From: Longimicrobium sp.
GTDB taxonomy: Bacteria; Gemmatimonadota; Gemmatimonadetes; Longimicrobiales; Longimicrobiaceae
Direction of reading: 5' to 3'
Assembly (NCBI GenBank): GCA_036377595.1
Contig: DASUYB010000089.1
Span: 186,001-250,000, forward strand
DNA: 64,000 nucleotides
Shown: positions 1 through 8,964 of the stretch, one piece after another
Layout of the letters: each line of letters starts with the position of its first letter
How positions within the stretch are numbered: position 1 is the first letter of the stretch
Translations under genes and position numbers: made by a program
Notes under the pieces: generated by a model
What the model saw: only the letters and a program-made list of their open reading frames with translations
Told to the model about the DNA's origin: nothing
The model's database searches: none

Positions 1-44
1 CGGAGCACGGCGGGTTCGCCGGCCGAAGCCGTCTCGATCTTCAT
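1..44 (-). CDS. 5' end of an unidentified gene running off the window
   Basis: A minus-strand ATG at 44-42 opens a frame of 14 codons (MKIETASAGEPAVL) that continues past the left edge. A weak purine-rich stretch (GGAAAC) lies just upstream. Too little is visible to assign a family. Confidence 0.35.
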   Translation of the reverse strand, partial: MKIETASAGEPAVL

Positions 45-390
45 CGTTGTTTCCGGGGGGATTCCGCGAACCGCGGGCTACGCGAGGAGCAAAGGGTAGA
101 CCTGAGCGCAGGTGATTGAAATACCGGGACTTGCGATTTTCCGAGGATGACGGGACCTCGGCAATTGCCGATTCTTCGTCACTTCCATCAGCAGTTTTTC
201 GAGCGAGGGATCTGGCCCGCGCGAGGAGGGGTGCGGGCGGATCGATGTCGCGCCCGGCCGAGAGAGGCAATTCCGTCCGGCGCTGCACTCACTGACGCAC
301 CGGCAGCATGAAACCGCCCCCGTTGGCGATCCCACCCCGGCACGAAGCTCCTGGGGCTGCGCATCACGGTGCCACGCAGCCCTGCCGAAG
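45..390. other. Intergenic stretch without a recognisable gene
   Basis: This gap separates the minus-strand partial gene from the duplicated block that precedes the first secreted protein. It holds a short perfect palindrome (CGGCAATTGCCG, about 161-172) that could be an operator. Open frames here lack ribosome binding sites and recognisable protein character. Confidence 0.5.
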
Positions 391-464
391 CACCTGCCGG
401 CCCTGGCTCGGTCACGCTGGTCCCACCGAACTGGTGCGGCCCGTCGCCCCGGGCCAGGGTTGAA
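391..464 (+). repeat. Upstream block, copy 1
   Basis: About 74 bp that recur at 1434-1507, each time about 140-160 bp before the start codon of a secreted protein gene. Shared segments include CACCTGCCGGCC, CGGTCACGCT and CTGGTGCGGCCC. It is probably a shared leader or regulatory region copied together with the gene start, but a translated role is not excluded (see findings). Confidence 0.6.
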
Positions 465-551
465 CGTGCGCGCGTCGCGCGCGAACAGCTCCCCGATCCC
501 TGGCTTCCACCGCTACGCCCGAACCATCTCGGGCGAAGGAGCGCTTGTGAC

Positions 552-1259
552 ATGAGACACTGCGTCGCGCTCTCGATGGCCGTAACCGCCCTGACGTGGG
601 CCTCTGCGGGTTCGGGGCAGGCGTGCGCCCCCCACGTGGCCGGCGCGACGCCGCCGGGCCGCGTCAGCTCGAACGCGGGGCGGGGCCGCTCCGTACACCG
701 CAACACCGTGACCTCGATCAGGGATCCCGTCGTCCGGATCACGGTGGACGAGGCACTGCCTCAGGTCGGCATCCTCAACTTCCCTCTGCGTAACGTGGCG
801 CAGGTGGAGCGCTACGTGTACGCGCGTGCCGCACCCGGCGGGAGAATTCAGCGGCTCTTCATCGTGCAGTTCGAGGGGGTGCTGCCAGGGATCAGGGGCG
901 GGTACGACGCCGCGGTCGCAAACCCCACCCGCATCGGCAGACACGATTACCAGACGGGGATCGGCGTGTTCAACTTCGCCGAGTCGATCGCCCGGAACCC
1001 CGGCGCGGAGGCGGAGCACACCTGCGCCTTCCTGGTGAAGAACGAGTTCGATCCCGGGGGTGACTTCCTTCTGGCCCGCTACGTCCGGGTCACGGACCCC
1101 GAACGAAGGACGGAGATCATCTTCTTCTACATGGAGAACCTCCGGGACCTGGGCCTGAGCCGCGCCGAGGTAGAGCGCGCCCCCGTGTCGCACCCGGCCC
1201 TCGCGGGGTTCCGGAGGCGGGCGCTGCGGAGCTTCCAGGTCGCGGACCTGGGCGGATAG
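552..1259 (+). CDS. Secreted hypothetical protein
   Basis: This 235-residue protein opens with a hydrophobic stretch after MRHCVALSMAV that looks like a signal peptide. The ATG at 552 is preferred over upstream in-frame starts because a GAAGGAG ribosome binding site lies ten bases before it and the longer version would translate the upstream repeat. The mature part has alternating hydrophobic strands (PVVRITVDEALPQVGILNF, RLFIVQFEGV) and no catalytic motif that I recognise. It lies upstream of a metallo-beta-lactamase-fold gene that has a related leader. Function unknown; export is inferred. Confidence 0.7.
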   Translation: MRHCVALSMAVTALTWASAGSGQACAPHVAGATPPGRVSSNAGRGRSVHRNTVTSIRDPVVRITVDEALPQVGILNFPLRNVAQVERYVYARAAPGGRIQRLFIVQFEGVLPGIRGGYDAAVANPTRIGRHDYQTGIGVFNFAESIARNPGAEAEHTCAFLVKNEFDPGGDFLLARYVRVTDPERRTEIIFFYMENLRDLGLSRAEVERAPVSHPALAGFRRRALRSFQVADLGG

Positions 1260-1433
1260 CGCGCCGCCGAACCCGCCCTCCGGTCTGCCCGATAGGTCCT
1301 GGAGGCCCACGTCCGTCACCTCTCCCGCCGCCGCGCTTCGCGTTGCTGTTGCGACGCGGTGCGCGTGCCTCGGAGCCGGACAACGCGCCGCCGCCAGCGC
1401 GGGCGAGCGGGTGCCCGCACGGCACGGCCGATA

Positions 1434-1507
1434 CACCTGCCGGCCCCGGCCCGGTCACGCTCGTCCCCATGCACTGGTGCGGCCCCCCACCGAAACCGAC
1501 TCTCGAA
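1434..1507 (+). repeat. Upstream block, copy 2
   Basis: Second copy of the 74-bp block found at 391-464, roughly 85 percent identical over its first 54 bases. It ends 66 bp before the start codon of the metallo-beta-lactamase-fold gene. Confidence 0.6.
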
Positions 1508-1573
1508 AGGGTCGCGCGTCCAGCACCGGCTCGGACGCGAGTTCGTGAACCTGTGGCACTTCCAGGGAGGCAG

Positions 1574-3094
1574 ATGTACACATCTACTCGAGCCGCGGCG
1601 TCTGCCCTGCTCCTTGCGGCGGTGTCGCTCCTGGCGCCCCCGCGCGCGGCGGCCCAGGCGGCACCGGCCGGCGAGATCGCCGAGCACGTACGCGCGCTGG
1701 CCACCGTTTCGGCGGCGATCGATGCAATGGGAGGGCGGAGCGAGCTTCAGCGGATCACCGCCATCGAGCGGCGGATGGTCGGCGCGAGGTCGGACCCCGG
1801 GCAGGCGGGGGAGCTGGGGGTTCCCGACCGCACGCCCGTCGCCCAGGTGAGCGCCCGCACGGCCGGCCCTGCCCGCTCGGCGGAATACCTCGACCTGCGG
1901 GTGCGTGGCGGGCTGCGCCTGGAGCTCCGCACGGTGACCGATGGCCGCGATGCGTTCACGCTCATCTACCCGAACCGCACGGTCAACCAGATCCCGGGCG
2001 CGCGGGCGCAGCCGATCCTGCAGTCGGCGCTGCGCCGCCACCCCGAGTCGCTGCTGACGGCCGTGGCGAACCGGCCGTTCAGCACGCGGTGGGTCGCGCG
2101 CCGGCCGTGCGGGGGACAGATTTCCGACGTGGTGAGCTATGCCGACGCGGACGGGGCATTCATGTACCTCTGCTTCGACCCGGCCACGCACCTTCTCTCG
2201 TCGGTCGCCCGCGTGGGCGACGACCCGGTCCGGGGCGACGTCATGGTCGAGGCGCGGTACCTGGATTATCGCCAGTTCGGCGCGGTGCGGCTGCCGACCC
2301 GCTACGTGGACGTGCTGGGAAGCGACACGGTCAGCGACATGCGCGTGGAGATCCGGCTGAACGATCAGGTGCCCGACACGCTGTTCACCCGGCCCGCCGG
2401 GTTCGCGGACGCGCCGCCGGCCCCCGCGCAGCCCACGCTGCAGCCGCTCGGCGGCGGCGCCTACGCGGTGCTCGGCGGCTACAACTCCGCGTTCGTGGTG
2501 CTGGACAGCTTCGTGGTGGTGCTCGAGGCGCCGCTCAGCTCGGGCAGCTCCGACGCGGTGCTCGGGTTCATCCGCCAGGCGGCCCCGGGAAAACCCGTGC
2601 GCTACGTGGTGGCCACGCACTTCCACTACGACCACCTGGGCGGGATCCGGCCGTTCGTCGCCGAGGGCGCCACCATCCTGACCACGCCCACGGCCGCCTC
2701 GGTCATCCGGCGCCTCGTACGGCAGCCGCACCTCCTCCGCCCCGACGCGCTCTCGCGGGCGCCGCGCGAGCCGGTGATCGAGGAGGTCACCCGTGCGCGC
2801 ACCCTCGGCCAGGGGGAGCAGCGCGTCGAGATCGAGCCGCTGGGCCGGATGCCGCACGTGGACGAGATCCTGGTGGTGTACGTGCCGCAGGCGAAGCTAC
2901 TCTTCGAGGGCGACCTCTTCGACGCCTACGCCGTCGACCAGCTCCCCGGCACGGACGACTCGGTTCGGCTGGTGGAGTGGATCGCGGCGCACCGACTGGC
3001 CGTGGACCACCTCCTGCCGGTGCACGGGGTGATGTCGGACCTGGCCGGCCTGCGCCGCTCGGTGGACCGGCGCTCCGAGACCGCCCAACGGTGA
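1574..3094 (+). CDS. Secreted metallo-beta-lactamase-fold hydrolase
   Basis: A 506-residue protein with an N-terminal signal peptide (hydrophobic run ending PPRAAAQ), a roughly 270-residue N-terminal region and a C-terminal metallo-beta-lactamase fold. The zinc motif reads THFHYDHLGG, with later ligand candidates in EGDLFDAY and in LLPVHGVM. The N-terminal part resembles outer-membrane lipoprotein-sorting-type beta domains that often precede this fold in Gemmatimonadota and Bacteroidota, but I infer that only from strand pattern. The enzyme presumably acts in the periplasm; the substrate is unknown. The ATG at 1574 is chosen because the signal peptide starts there. The two-component pair begins 67 bp downstream on the same strand. 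Confidence 0.85.
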   Translation: MYTSTRAAASALLLAAVSLLAPPRAAAQAAPAGEIAEHVRALATVSAAIDAMGGRSELQRITAIERRMVGARSDPGQAGELGVPDRTPVAQVSARTAGPARSAEYLDLRVRGGLRLELRTVTDGRDAFTLIYPNRTVNQIPGARAQPILQSALRRHPESLLTAVANRPFSTRWVARRPCGGQISDVVSYADADGAFMYLCFDPATHLLSSVARVGDDPVRGDVMVEARYLDYRQFGAVRLPTRYVDVLGSDTVSDMRVEIRLNDQVPDTLFTRPAGFADAPPAPAQPTLQPLGGGAYAVLGGYNSAFVVLDSFVVVLEAPLSSGSSDAVLGFIRQAAPGKPVRYVVATHFHYDHLGGIRPFVAEGATILTTPTAASVIRRLVRQPHLLRPDALSRAPREPVIEEVTRARTLGQGEQRVEIEPLGRMPHVDEILVVYVPQAKLLFEGDLFDAYAVDQLPGTDDSVRLVEWIAAHRLAVDHLLPVHGVMSDLAGLRRSVDRRSETAQR

Positions 3095-3161
3095 CGGCCG
3101 CCGCGGAGCCCGTGCATTTAAGCGACGCCCAGAACAGGTTGCCGGACATGAGCACCGCCAC

Positions 3162-4367
3162 GTGAGCTCCGACGCACTGCCACCCGCGGGTGCAGAAGCC
3201 GCGGCCGTCCCTTCGAGGCACCGGCGCGCGTGGCCGTGGGTGGCGGGCTGGTGCGCGGTGACCTTCATCTTCGTGGCCCAGAACATCGTGGGCGCCGTCG
3301 GCCGGCGGCGCCCGATCGACTGGGAATGGCACGTATACCACGAAATCCTCTATTGGGCGGTATGGTGGGCGCTGCTGCCGGCGATCTTCCGGGTGGCCCG
3401 GGTGCACAGGCTCGGAACCGGCCGGGCGAAGGCGTGGATCGCCCATGTCGCCGCTGCCCTGGCGGTCGCGGCGGCGCAGCCCGTGGGCACGCTCCTGCTG
3501 CAGGGCGTTCTTCTCGACCTGCTGGGGTTCCCGGTGCCCGGGGGGCTGTGGCGGTGGATGCGGTCGAACACCCTGCTGATCGTGCTGCTCGGGCTGACCG
3601 CGTTGTGGAAATACTGGGTGATCGTGGGGCTGTGGTACGGCTTCGATTTCTACCGCAAATACCTGCAGTCGGAGCGGCGGGCCGCCGAGCAGGGCGTGCG
3701 CGCGGCACAGCTGGAGACGACCCTGGCCAACGCGCGGCTCGACGCCCTGCAGATGCAGCTGCACCCGCACTTCCTGTTCAACACGCTGAACGCGGTGGCC
3801 GTCCTCATCCGCGACCACCCTCGGTCGGCGCGGCGGATGGTGGTCCGTCTCAGCGAGCTGCTCAGGCTCACCCTGGAACGCTCGGGGGTGCAGGAGGTGC
3901 CGCTCCGCCGCGAGCTGGAGTTCATCGAGCGCTATGCCGACATCCTGCGGATCCGCTTCGAAGACCGCTTCCGCCTCGACACCGAGATCGATCCCGAGCT
4001 CCTCGACGTGCTGGTGCCCAGCCTGGTGCTCCAGCCCCTGGTGGAGAACGCCTTCGAGCATGGCGTCGGCGCGCGGGCCGCTGGCGGATCGGTGCTGGTG
4101 CGCGCGGCGCGGGAGGGAGACCGCGTGATCCTCGAGGTGATCGACGACGGCCCCGGGATGAGCGTTCCCGACCGCGGTGCCCGGGACGGCACGGCCAGCG
4201 CGCCGCGGCCGTACGCGCGCACCGGGATCGGGCTCGCGAACACCCGGGCGAGGGTCGAGCAGCTGTACGGCGCGCGGCACCGCTTCGAGACGTACCAGCC
4301 GCCGGGCGGCGGTTTCGCCGTCCGGATCGATCTGCCCCGCCGAATTCAGCCGGTGGAGGGAGGATGA
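3162..4367 (+). CDS. Sensor histidine kinase, LytS/YehU (HisKA_7TM-less, PF06580) type
   Basis: A 401-residue membrane kinase. About four hydrophobic segments lie between residues 25 and 165, followed by a short coiled region and the His_kinase box LHPHFLFNTLN, in which the phosphorylated His is expected in PHFLFN (about residue 203). The ATPase domain shows LVENAFEHG (N box), DDGPGM (G1) and GIGLANTRARVEQLYG (G2). There is no periplasmic sensor domain of note. The start is a GTG overlapping another frame's end. It overlaps the response regulator gene by four bases (ATGA), so the two are translationally coupled and form a standard LytS/LytR pair. The signal is unknown. Confidence 0.92.
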   Translation: MSSDALPPAGAEAAAVPSRHRRAWPWVAGWCAVTFIFVAQNIVGAVGRRRPIDWEWHVYHEILYWAVWWALLPAIFRVARVHRLGTGRAKAWIAHVAAALAVAAAQPVGTLLLQGVLLDLLGFPVPGGLWRWMRSNTLLIVLLGLTALWKYWVIVGLWYGFDFYRKYLQSERRAAEQGVRAAQLETTLANARLDALQMQLHPHFLFNTLNAVAVLIRDHPRSARRMVVRLSELLRLTLERSGVQEVPLRRELEFIERYADILRIRFEDRFRLDTEIDPELLDVLVPSLVLQPLVENAFEHGVGARAAGGSVLVRAAREGDRVILEVIDDGPGMSVPDRGARDGTASAPRPYARTGIGLANTRARVEQLYGARHRFETYQPPGGGFAVRIDLPRRIQPVEGG

Positions 4368-5137
4368 CGGAGCTTCCCCGCGTGCTGATCGTCGACGACG
4401 AGCGCCTGGCCCGCCTCGGCGTGCGGCAGCTGCTCGAGGAGCACGACGTCGAGGTGGTGGGAGAGTGCGACGGCGGCGAAGCGGCGATCGCCGCGATCCG
4501 GCGGCTGGCACCCGACCTGGTGTTCCTGGACGTGCAGATGCCGGAAGTAGACGGGTTCGCCGTAGTGGAACGCGTGGGCCTGGAGAAGATGCCGGCGGTG
4601 GTGTTCGTCACCGCCTTCGACGCGTACGCCGTCCGCGCGTTCGACGTGCACGCGGTGGACTACGTGCTCAAGCCGATCGACGAGGAGCGGTTCCACGAGT
4701 CGGTGGCACGGGCGCTCGCGCGGCTGCGCCAGGCTTCGCTGGAGCGGATCGACCAGCGGGTCGCGGCCCTCGCCAGTGCGGTTCCGTCGGCCCTGGAAGC
4801 GGGCGGGCAGCGCATCGTGGTGAAGGAGGGCGGGCGGATCTCCTTCGTGCGCCATGACGAGATCGACTGGGCCGAGGCCGACGGGAACTACGTGCGGCTC
4901 CACGTCGGCGCGAAATCGCACCTTGTCCGCGGCACCATGGACCGGACCGCCGAGGTCCTGGGACCCGGCTTCATCCGCATCGGCCGTTCGGCGGTCGTCG
5001 CGATCGGGGCCATCCGCCACCTGGAGCCGTATGGCCGTGGAACCTACTCGTTGTTGCTGCGGAGCGGAGAGAAGCTGGTAACGAGCCGGCTCTACCGCGG
5101 AAACCTGGAGAGGCTCCTCCGTGGAAGCCTCGGCTGA
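4364..5137 (+). CDS. LytTR-family response regulator
   Basis: A 257-residue regulator with an N-terminal receiver domain (phospho-acceptor Asp56 in LVFLDVQMP, acidic pair DD at 11-12, Lys in YVLKPID) and a C-terminal LytTR DNA-binding domain (about residues 150-257) with the typical DWAEADGNYVRLH and FIRIGRSAVV segments. The start ATG lies inside the stop region of the kinase gene and follows a GGAGG site, so the two products are made together. LytTR regulators bind direct repeats upstream of their targets. No such pair was identified here. Confidence 0.95.
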   Translation: MTELPRVLIVDDERLARLGVRQLLEEHDVEVVGECDGGEAAIAAIRRLAPDLVFLDVQMPEVDGFAVVERVGLEKMPAVVFVTAFDAYAVRAFDVHAVDYVLKPIDEERFHESVARALARLRQASLERIDQRVAALASAVPSALEAGGQRIVVKEGGRISFVRHDEIDWAEADGNYVRLHVGAKSHLVRGTMDRTAEVLGPGFIRIGRSAVVAIGAIRHLEPYGRGTYSLLLRSGEKLVTSRLYRGNLERLLRGSLG

Positions 5138-5381
5138 TCCCCCTCACGGCCACCTGGGCGGTGCGGGACTCGCCGGCCGGCGGTGCGGGTCGCGTGATGC
5201 GCAGCGATCGATCACGGATCAGGCGCGAGACCGCGCCCGGAACTCCCGGCTGCTGAAGATGTGGCGAAGTCTCGGGACGACGCCGAGGGAGGCCGGAGCA
5301 TGCGTGGAATCCTACCGTCCACGTCACCCCGCGGCGGGACAAGCAGGGGAGAGAAACGGCGGCCGCGAAGAGCGTGGCAGC

Positions 5382-7841
5382 TCATCCGCGTGGCCGGAAC
5401 CGGAGCTTGTCGATGTGCAGCGCCTTGATCTTCGAGTCGAGCGTCTGGCGGGGGATTCCCAGCCTGCCCGCGGCGCCGGACGGGCCGGAGATCCGTCCCC
5501 CGCTCTGGGCCAGCGCGGCCTCGATCAGCTCCCTCTCACGCTCCACGAGGGTGGACGGCAGGCGCACGGCAGGTACCGGGGGCGCGTCCGGCGCCCGCTT
5601 CAGCCACGACTCGTCGATCACGAAGGTGTCGCCGTCGCACAGGATCACGGCGCGCTCGATCACGTTGCGCAGCTCGCGGATGTTGCCGGGCCAGTCGTAG
5701 CCCTGGAATAGCTCCATCGTGCCCTTCGCGATGTGGCGGATGCGCTTGCCGGCCCTGCGGGCGAAGCGCTCGACCAGGTAGCCCGCGAGCACGGGGATGT
5801 CGTCCAGCCGCTCCCGCAGTGGAGGGATGCGGATGGGGAAGACGTTCAACCGGTAGTAGAGGTCGCGCCGGAACGCGCCACTGGCCACCGCCGCCTCCAG
5901 GTCGCGGTTGGTGGCGGCCAGCACCCGCACGTCCACGCTGATGGGGCGGCTGCTGCCGACGCGCTCCAGCTCGCGCTCCTGGAGAACGCGGAGCAGCGCG
6001 ACCTGCGTCTCGGGCGGCAGCTCGCCGACCTCGTCCAGGAATATGGTGCCGCCGTCGGCCGCCTCGAAGCGCCCGATCCGCCGCTGCAGCGCGCCGGTGA
6101 ACGCGCCCTTCTCGTGGCCGAACAGCTCCGAGGCGATGAGCGAGGGCGGGATGGCGGCGCAGCTCACGCGGATGAAGGCCCGGCCCGCGCGCCGTGACTG
6201 CCGGTGGATGGCGCGCGCCACCAGCTCCTTCCCGGTGCCGGTCTCGCCGCTGATCAGCACGGTGGAATCCACAGGCGCCACCTTCGCCACCTGCGCCAGC
6301 ACCTGCCGGAGCGCCGCCGACGAGCCGACGATCTCCTCCACCATCGAGACGCGGTCGATGTCCTCGCGCAGGGCCAGGTTCTCGTTCCGCATCCGCTCCT
6401 CGGCGCGCTTGCGGTCGTCGATGTCCGTCCCCGTGGCATACCAGTGGACCAGGCGCCCGCGGTCGTCGTGGAAGGGACGGAAACGAAGGAGGAACCAGCG
6501 GTACTCCCCGTCCCGACGCCGCAGGCGCTGCTCGCTCTCGAATGGCACCCCGCGCAGCAGCGCTTCCCGGCGCTCGTCCCACCACCGGGCCACGTCTTCG
6601 GGATGGAAGAGCCGGGCGAAGAAGTCGGGAGCCAGCACCTCGTCCATCGTCAGCCCCGTATAGTCGAGCAGGGATCGGTTCGCGTAGACGAAGCTTCCGT
6701 CCGGACTCAGCACGTGGATGGTCTGCGCGATCGCGTCGGTGATCCGCCGCAGCTCCTGCTCGTCCTGCCGAAGACGAATCTCGGCCCGCTTCAAGTCCTC
6801 GATGTCGGTGTTGGTCCCGTACCACTCGACCACGTTGCCGTGTTCGTCGCGCACCGGCTCGACCCGCACCATGAACCAGCGGTATTCGCCGTCGTGGCGC
6901 CGCAGCCGCACCTCGAACTCGGCGGGGCGGCCCGCGGGAACGATCTCGTTCTGCCAGCGCGCCTGCGAGACAGGGCCGTCGTCGGGGTGCATGATGGCGC
7001 GGGCGACGTCGAGCGCGGCGCCGGCGCGGTACGCTTCGTCGCGCGGGATCCCCGTGTACTCGTGCCAGCGCTGGTTGAGGTAGTCCACCGCGCCGTCCGC
7101 GCCCACCCGCCACACCTGGGTGGGGATGGCATCGATGGTAGCGCGCATCCGGACCTCCGACGCGCAGATCTTCAGGACCGCCTGCTCGAGGGCCCGGCGC
7201 GAGCGCTCGCCCTCGATCGCGATGACGGCGATGTGTGCCGCGTCCTCGATCAGCTGGAGCTGGCGGGCATCCGGACTCCGCGGCGCGCCGTAGTACATCG
7301 CGAAAGTGCCGCGCACCTCCCCGTCCTTCGACAGGAGCGGCTCGGACCACGACGCCCGGAGTCCAAAACCGATCGCCACCTCGCGCGCCTGCTCGGCGGA
7401 CGCACCCGCCCACAGGGGGTCGGTGGCGATGTCCGCGACGACCACCCGCTCCCGGCGGAACGCCGCGGTCCCGCAGGAGCCCATCGCCGGGCCGACCAGC
7501 ACCGGGCTGATGACCCGGGTCCAGCCGTCGGGCACGCGCGGCCCCGCCGCCGGCCACAGCCGCCGGCCGTCGGGATCCATCAGCAGCACGGTCGAGATGA
7601 CGCCGGGGTCCTGCGCGTCGATCGCGGCGCACAGGTTCGCGAGGATCTCCGCGAGCTCCGCCCCGCCGGCGATCATCTCCAGGGTTCGCTTGGCGGCCGT
7701 CAGCAGCGTGACGGGAGGGTCGCCCGGCGTGGGATCGCGGTCCGGCTTCGGCCCGGCTCGGGCCCGGCGCACACCACCTGGAGCCTCTCCCTGCCGGGTC
7801 CGGTCGCGCCGGAGCCTGGAGGGAGGTTCGGAAGCGCTCAT
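5382..7841 (-). CDS. Sigma-54-dependent transcriptional activator with GAF and two PAS domains
   Basis: An 819-residue enhancer-binding protein. Order: a basic N-terminal tail, a GAF domain (about 45-205), PAS 1 (about 233-355, ending [13 protein letters not shown]), PAS 2 (about 365-480, [13 protein letters not shown]), a sigma-54 interaction AAA+ domain (about 505-735) and a Fis-type helix-turn-helix (about 770-815). The Walker A motif is GETGTGKE, and the sigma-54 contact loop GAFTGA is intact, so true sigma-54 activation is expected. The C-terminus [20 protein letters not shown] is a recognition-helix region. A GGAG site lies just before the ATG. It converges with the LytR gene. Targets are unknown; I found no clear -24/-12 promoter nearby. 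Confidence 0.93.
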   Translation of the reverse strand: MSASEPPSRLRRDRTRQGEAPGGVRRARAGPKPDRDPTPGDPPVTLLTAAKRTLEMIAGGAELAEILANLCAAIDAQDPGVISTVLLMDPDGRRLWPAAGPRVPDGWTRVISPVLVGPAMGSCGTAAFRRERVVVADIATDPLWAGASAEQAREVAIGFGLRASWSEPLLSKDGEVRGTFAMYYGAPRSPDARQLQLIEDAAHIAVIAIEGERSRRALEQAVLKICASEVRMRATIDAIPTQVWRVGADGAVDYLNQRWHEYTGIPRDEAYRAGAALDVARAIMHPDDGPVSQARWQNEIVPAGRPAEFEVRLRRHDGEYRWFMVRVEPVRDEHGNVVEWYGTNTDIEDLKRAEIRLRQDEQELRRITDAIAQTIHVLSPDGSFVYANRSLLDYTGLTMDEVLAPDFFARLFHPEDVARWWDERREALLRGVPFESEQRLRRRDGEYRWFLLRFRPFHDDRGRLVHWYATGTDIDDRKRAEERMRNENLALREDIDRVSMVEEIVGSSAALRQVLAQVAKVAPVDSTVLISGETGTGKELVARAIHRQSRRAGRAFIRVSCAAIPPSLIASELFGHEKGAFTGALQRRIGRFEAADGGTIFLDEVGELPPETQVALLRVLQERELERVGSSRPISVDVRVLAATNRDLEAAVASGAFRRDLYYRLNVFPIRIPPLRERLDDIPVLAGYLVERFARRAGKRIRHIAKGTMELFQGYDWPGNIRELRNVIERAVILCDGDTFVIDESWLKRAPDAPPVPAVRLPSTLVERERELIEAALAQSGGRISGPSGAAGRLGIPRQTLDSKIKALHIDKLRFRPRG

Positions 7842-8182
7842 CCCGTCTCCCGTTCGTTCCCGCTGCCGAATCCATCCGCCCTGGGCGCGAATCGGGGACG
7901 CTGCTCCGTCATCCCGCCGGGCGCGGCCGGCCGGACCGGGACTGCTCCGCAGCCTCCATCCGATCGCATTGAGAACGAGGCAAGTGTGTATGAAGTCAAA
8001 TAGGGGCAGAACACGCTGGAAGGCAAATCAAACATCCGAGTGTGTAACGAGCTCGTCACAACCCAACCCTTTCACCGGGGGGTCGAGTCCTTACACGATC
8101 GATACAGCAGCGGGCGGCGCCACGGCATGTGGGATGCCGACGGTCCGGCAGGGTGGCGGTAGCTGACAACCAGGAGCCTGGC
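7842..8182. other. Intergenic stretch, likely promoter region
   Basis: This gap separates the divergent sigma-54 activator and a 40-codon ORF. An AT-richer patch near 7975-8040 is the best place for promoters, but no convincing -35/-10 or -24/-12 pair was found. No gene is supported in it. Confidence 0.4.
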
Positions 8183-8305
8183 GTGAAGAAGAAGCTGAAG
8201 GAGCGGCCGCGGAAGCTGGTGGTGAAGCATGGGCCCGAGGTGGCCATGACGCTGGTCGCGGGCTTCATGAGCGGCGTGGCCGCCTCCCGTGGCGCGAGGC
8301 GGTAA
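8183..8305 (+). CDS. Small basic protein of 40 residues
   Basis: A GTG start six bases after an AGGAG site opens a 40-codon frame. The product begins VKKKLKERPRKLVVKHG, has a short hydrophobic centre (VAMTLVAGFMSGVAA) and ends with a basic tail. It could be a small membrane-associated protein. No family is recognised. Support comes from the good ribosome binding site and the amphipathic layout only. Confidence 0.45.
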   Translation: MKKKLKERPRKLVVKHGPEVAMTLVAGFMSGVAASRGARR

Positions 8306-8312
8306 GGCGACA

Positions 8313-8341
8313 GGGCTTGAACTTACGACCCCCTGACTAAC
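8313..8341 (-). pseudogene. Decayed fragment resembling the 3' half of tRNA-Asn
   Basis: A 29-base stretch matches the T-arm to anticodon-arm part of the nearby tRNA-Asn (8542-8615) at 24 positions, and all five differences are transitions. It has the same orientation and lies about 200 bp downstream of the tRNA. It may be a tandem-duplication relic or an old attachment-site remnant. Confidence 0.45.
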
Positions 8342-8406
8342 CACGCTGCCGCGCGACAATTTGATGGAGCTGAGAGGGGTGAATACTGGTGAGAGCTGAT
8401 CAGTCG

Positions 8407-8431
8407 GCCCCCTGATAACCTCGCAGGGGGC
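8407..8431. terminator. GC-rich hairpin
   Basis: Arms GCCCCCTG and CAGGGGGC enclose a nine-base loop. It may end the small ORF transcript or the tRNA transcript. No T-run follows on either strand, so the role is uncertain. Confidence 0.3.
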
Positions 8432-8495
8432 GGTACCTAGCATTTCACATACCCCGACATATCCCAAAATCCTGTTTTTGGACAGTAAAGACGCA

Positions 8496-8528
8496 ATGGC
8501 CCTGCAACGCAAATCGTTGCAGGGCCAT
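8496..8528 (-). terminator. Strong hairpin downstream of tRNA-Asn
   Basis: A perfect 14-bp stem (ATGGCCCTGCAACG with its complement) and a five-base loop lie 14 bp past the 3' end of the minus-strand tRNA. This is the position expected for its terminator or 3'-processing boundary. The T-run is weak. Confidence 0.6.
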
Positions 8529-8541
8529 CGCTTTAGCCAAG

Positions 8542-8615
8542 CGCCCGCGGTAGGATTCGAACCTACGACCCCCTGATTAACAGTCAGGTGCTCTAACCGA
8601 CTGAGCTACACGGGC
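8542..8615 (-). tRNA. tRNA-Asn (GTT)
   Basis: A complete 74-nt cloverleaf on the minus strand. The acceptor stem GCCCGTG pairs with CGCGGGC with one G-U, the D arm is GCTC/GAGC, the anticodon stem CCTGA/TCAGG holds loop CTGTTAA with anticodon GTT, and the T arm is GTAGG-TTCGAAT-CCTAC. A G discriminator is encoded and CCA is not. Confidence 0.97.
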
Positions 8616-8647
8616 AAACAAATGCGCTCCGTCTCCGGAGCGGCCTG

Positions 8648-8676
8648 AAGATATCCTATCCCTCCTCCCCTGTCAA
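8648..8676 (-). promoter_or_regulatory. Promoter of tRNA-Asn
   Basis: Reading the minus strand, TTGACA (8676-8671), a 17-bp spacer and TATCTT (8653-8648) form a near-consensus sigma-70-type promoter whose -10 element ends about 32 bp before the tRNA 5' end. Confidence 0.7.
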
Positions 8677-8964
8677 CCCGTCCCGCCGCCGCCCCTCGCG
8701 TCCGTATCTCCCGCCCGTTGCGCACCTTACGCGCGCCGTCCCGATCCGCGCACCGGCCGTCGCGGCATGCTGCACGGACCGCCGCGGAACGCCCGCTCTG
8801 CCCGCAGCCGGGGAACATCGGCGCGGGCGGAGGGTTTGACGGAGCAATCCCATCCATCGCAGCGCTCCGCGCAACCCGTTACCATGCAACGGGTTCGGAA
8901 CGGATCGTGCCTGTGCCCGGGCGGCGCGGCGCACGACCGCGCACCACGCAGCACCGCAGGACCG
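8677..8964. other. Intergenic stretch upstream of the transglycosylase gene
   Basis: No gene, repeat or convincing promoter was recognised between the tRNA promoter and the transglycosylase start. In-frame upstream extension of the transglycosylase frame runs through here but lacks a signal-peptide-compatible start. Confidence 0.4.

Noticed and set aside
513-2857. Long minus-strand frames over the first two secreted protein genes
   Set aside because: They run across gene borders and the intergenic repeat with no domain. The plus-strand frames have signal peptides and a zinc motif.
5733-8003. Long plus-strand open frames opposite the sigma-54 activator
   Set aside because: They mirror the coding frame of the activator in GC-rich DNA, lack ribosome binding sites and read as His/Arg/Asp-rich low-quality protein.
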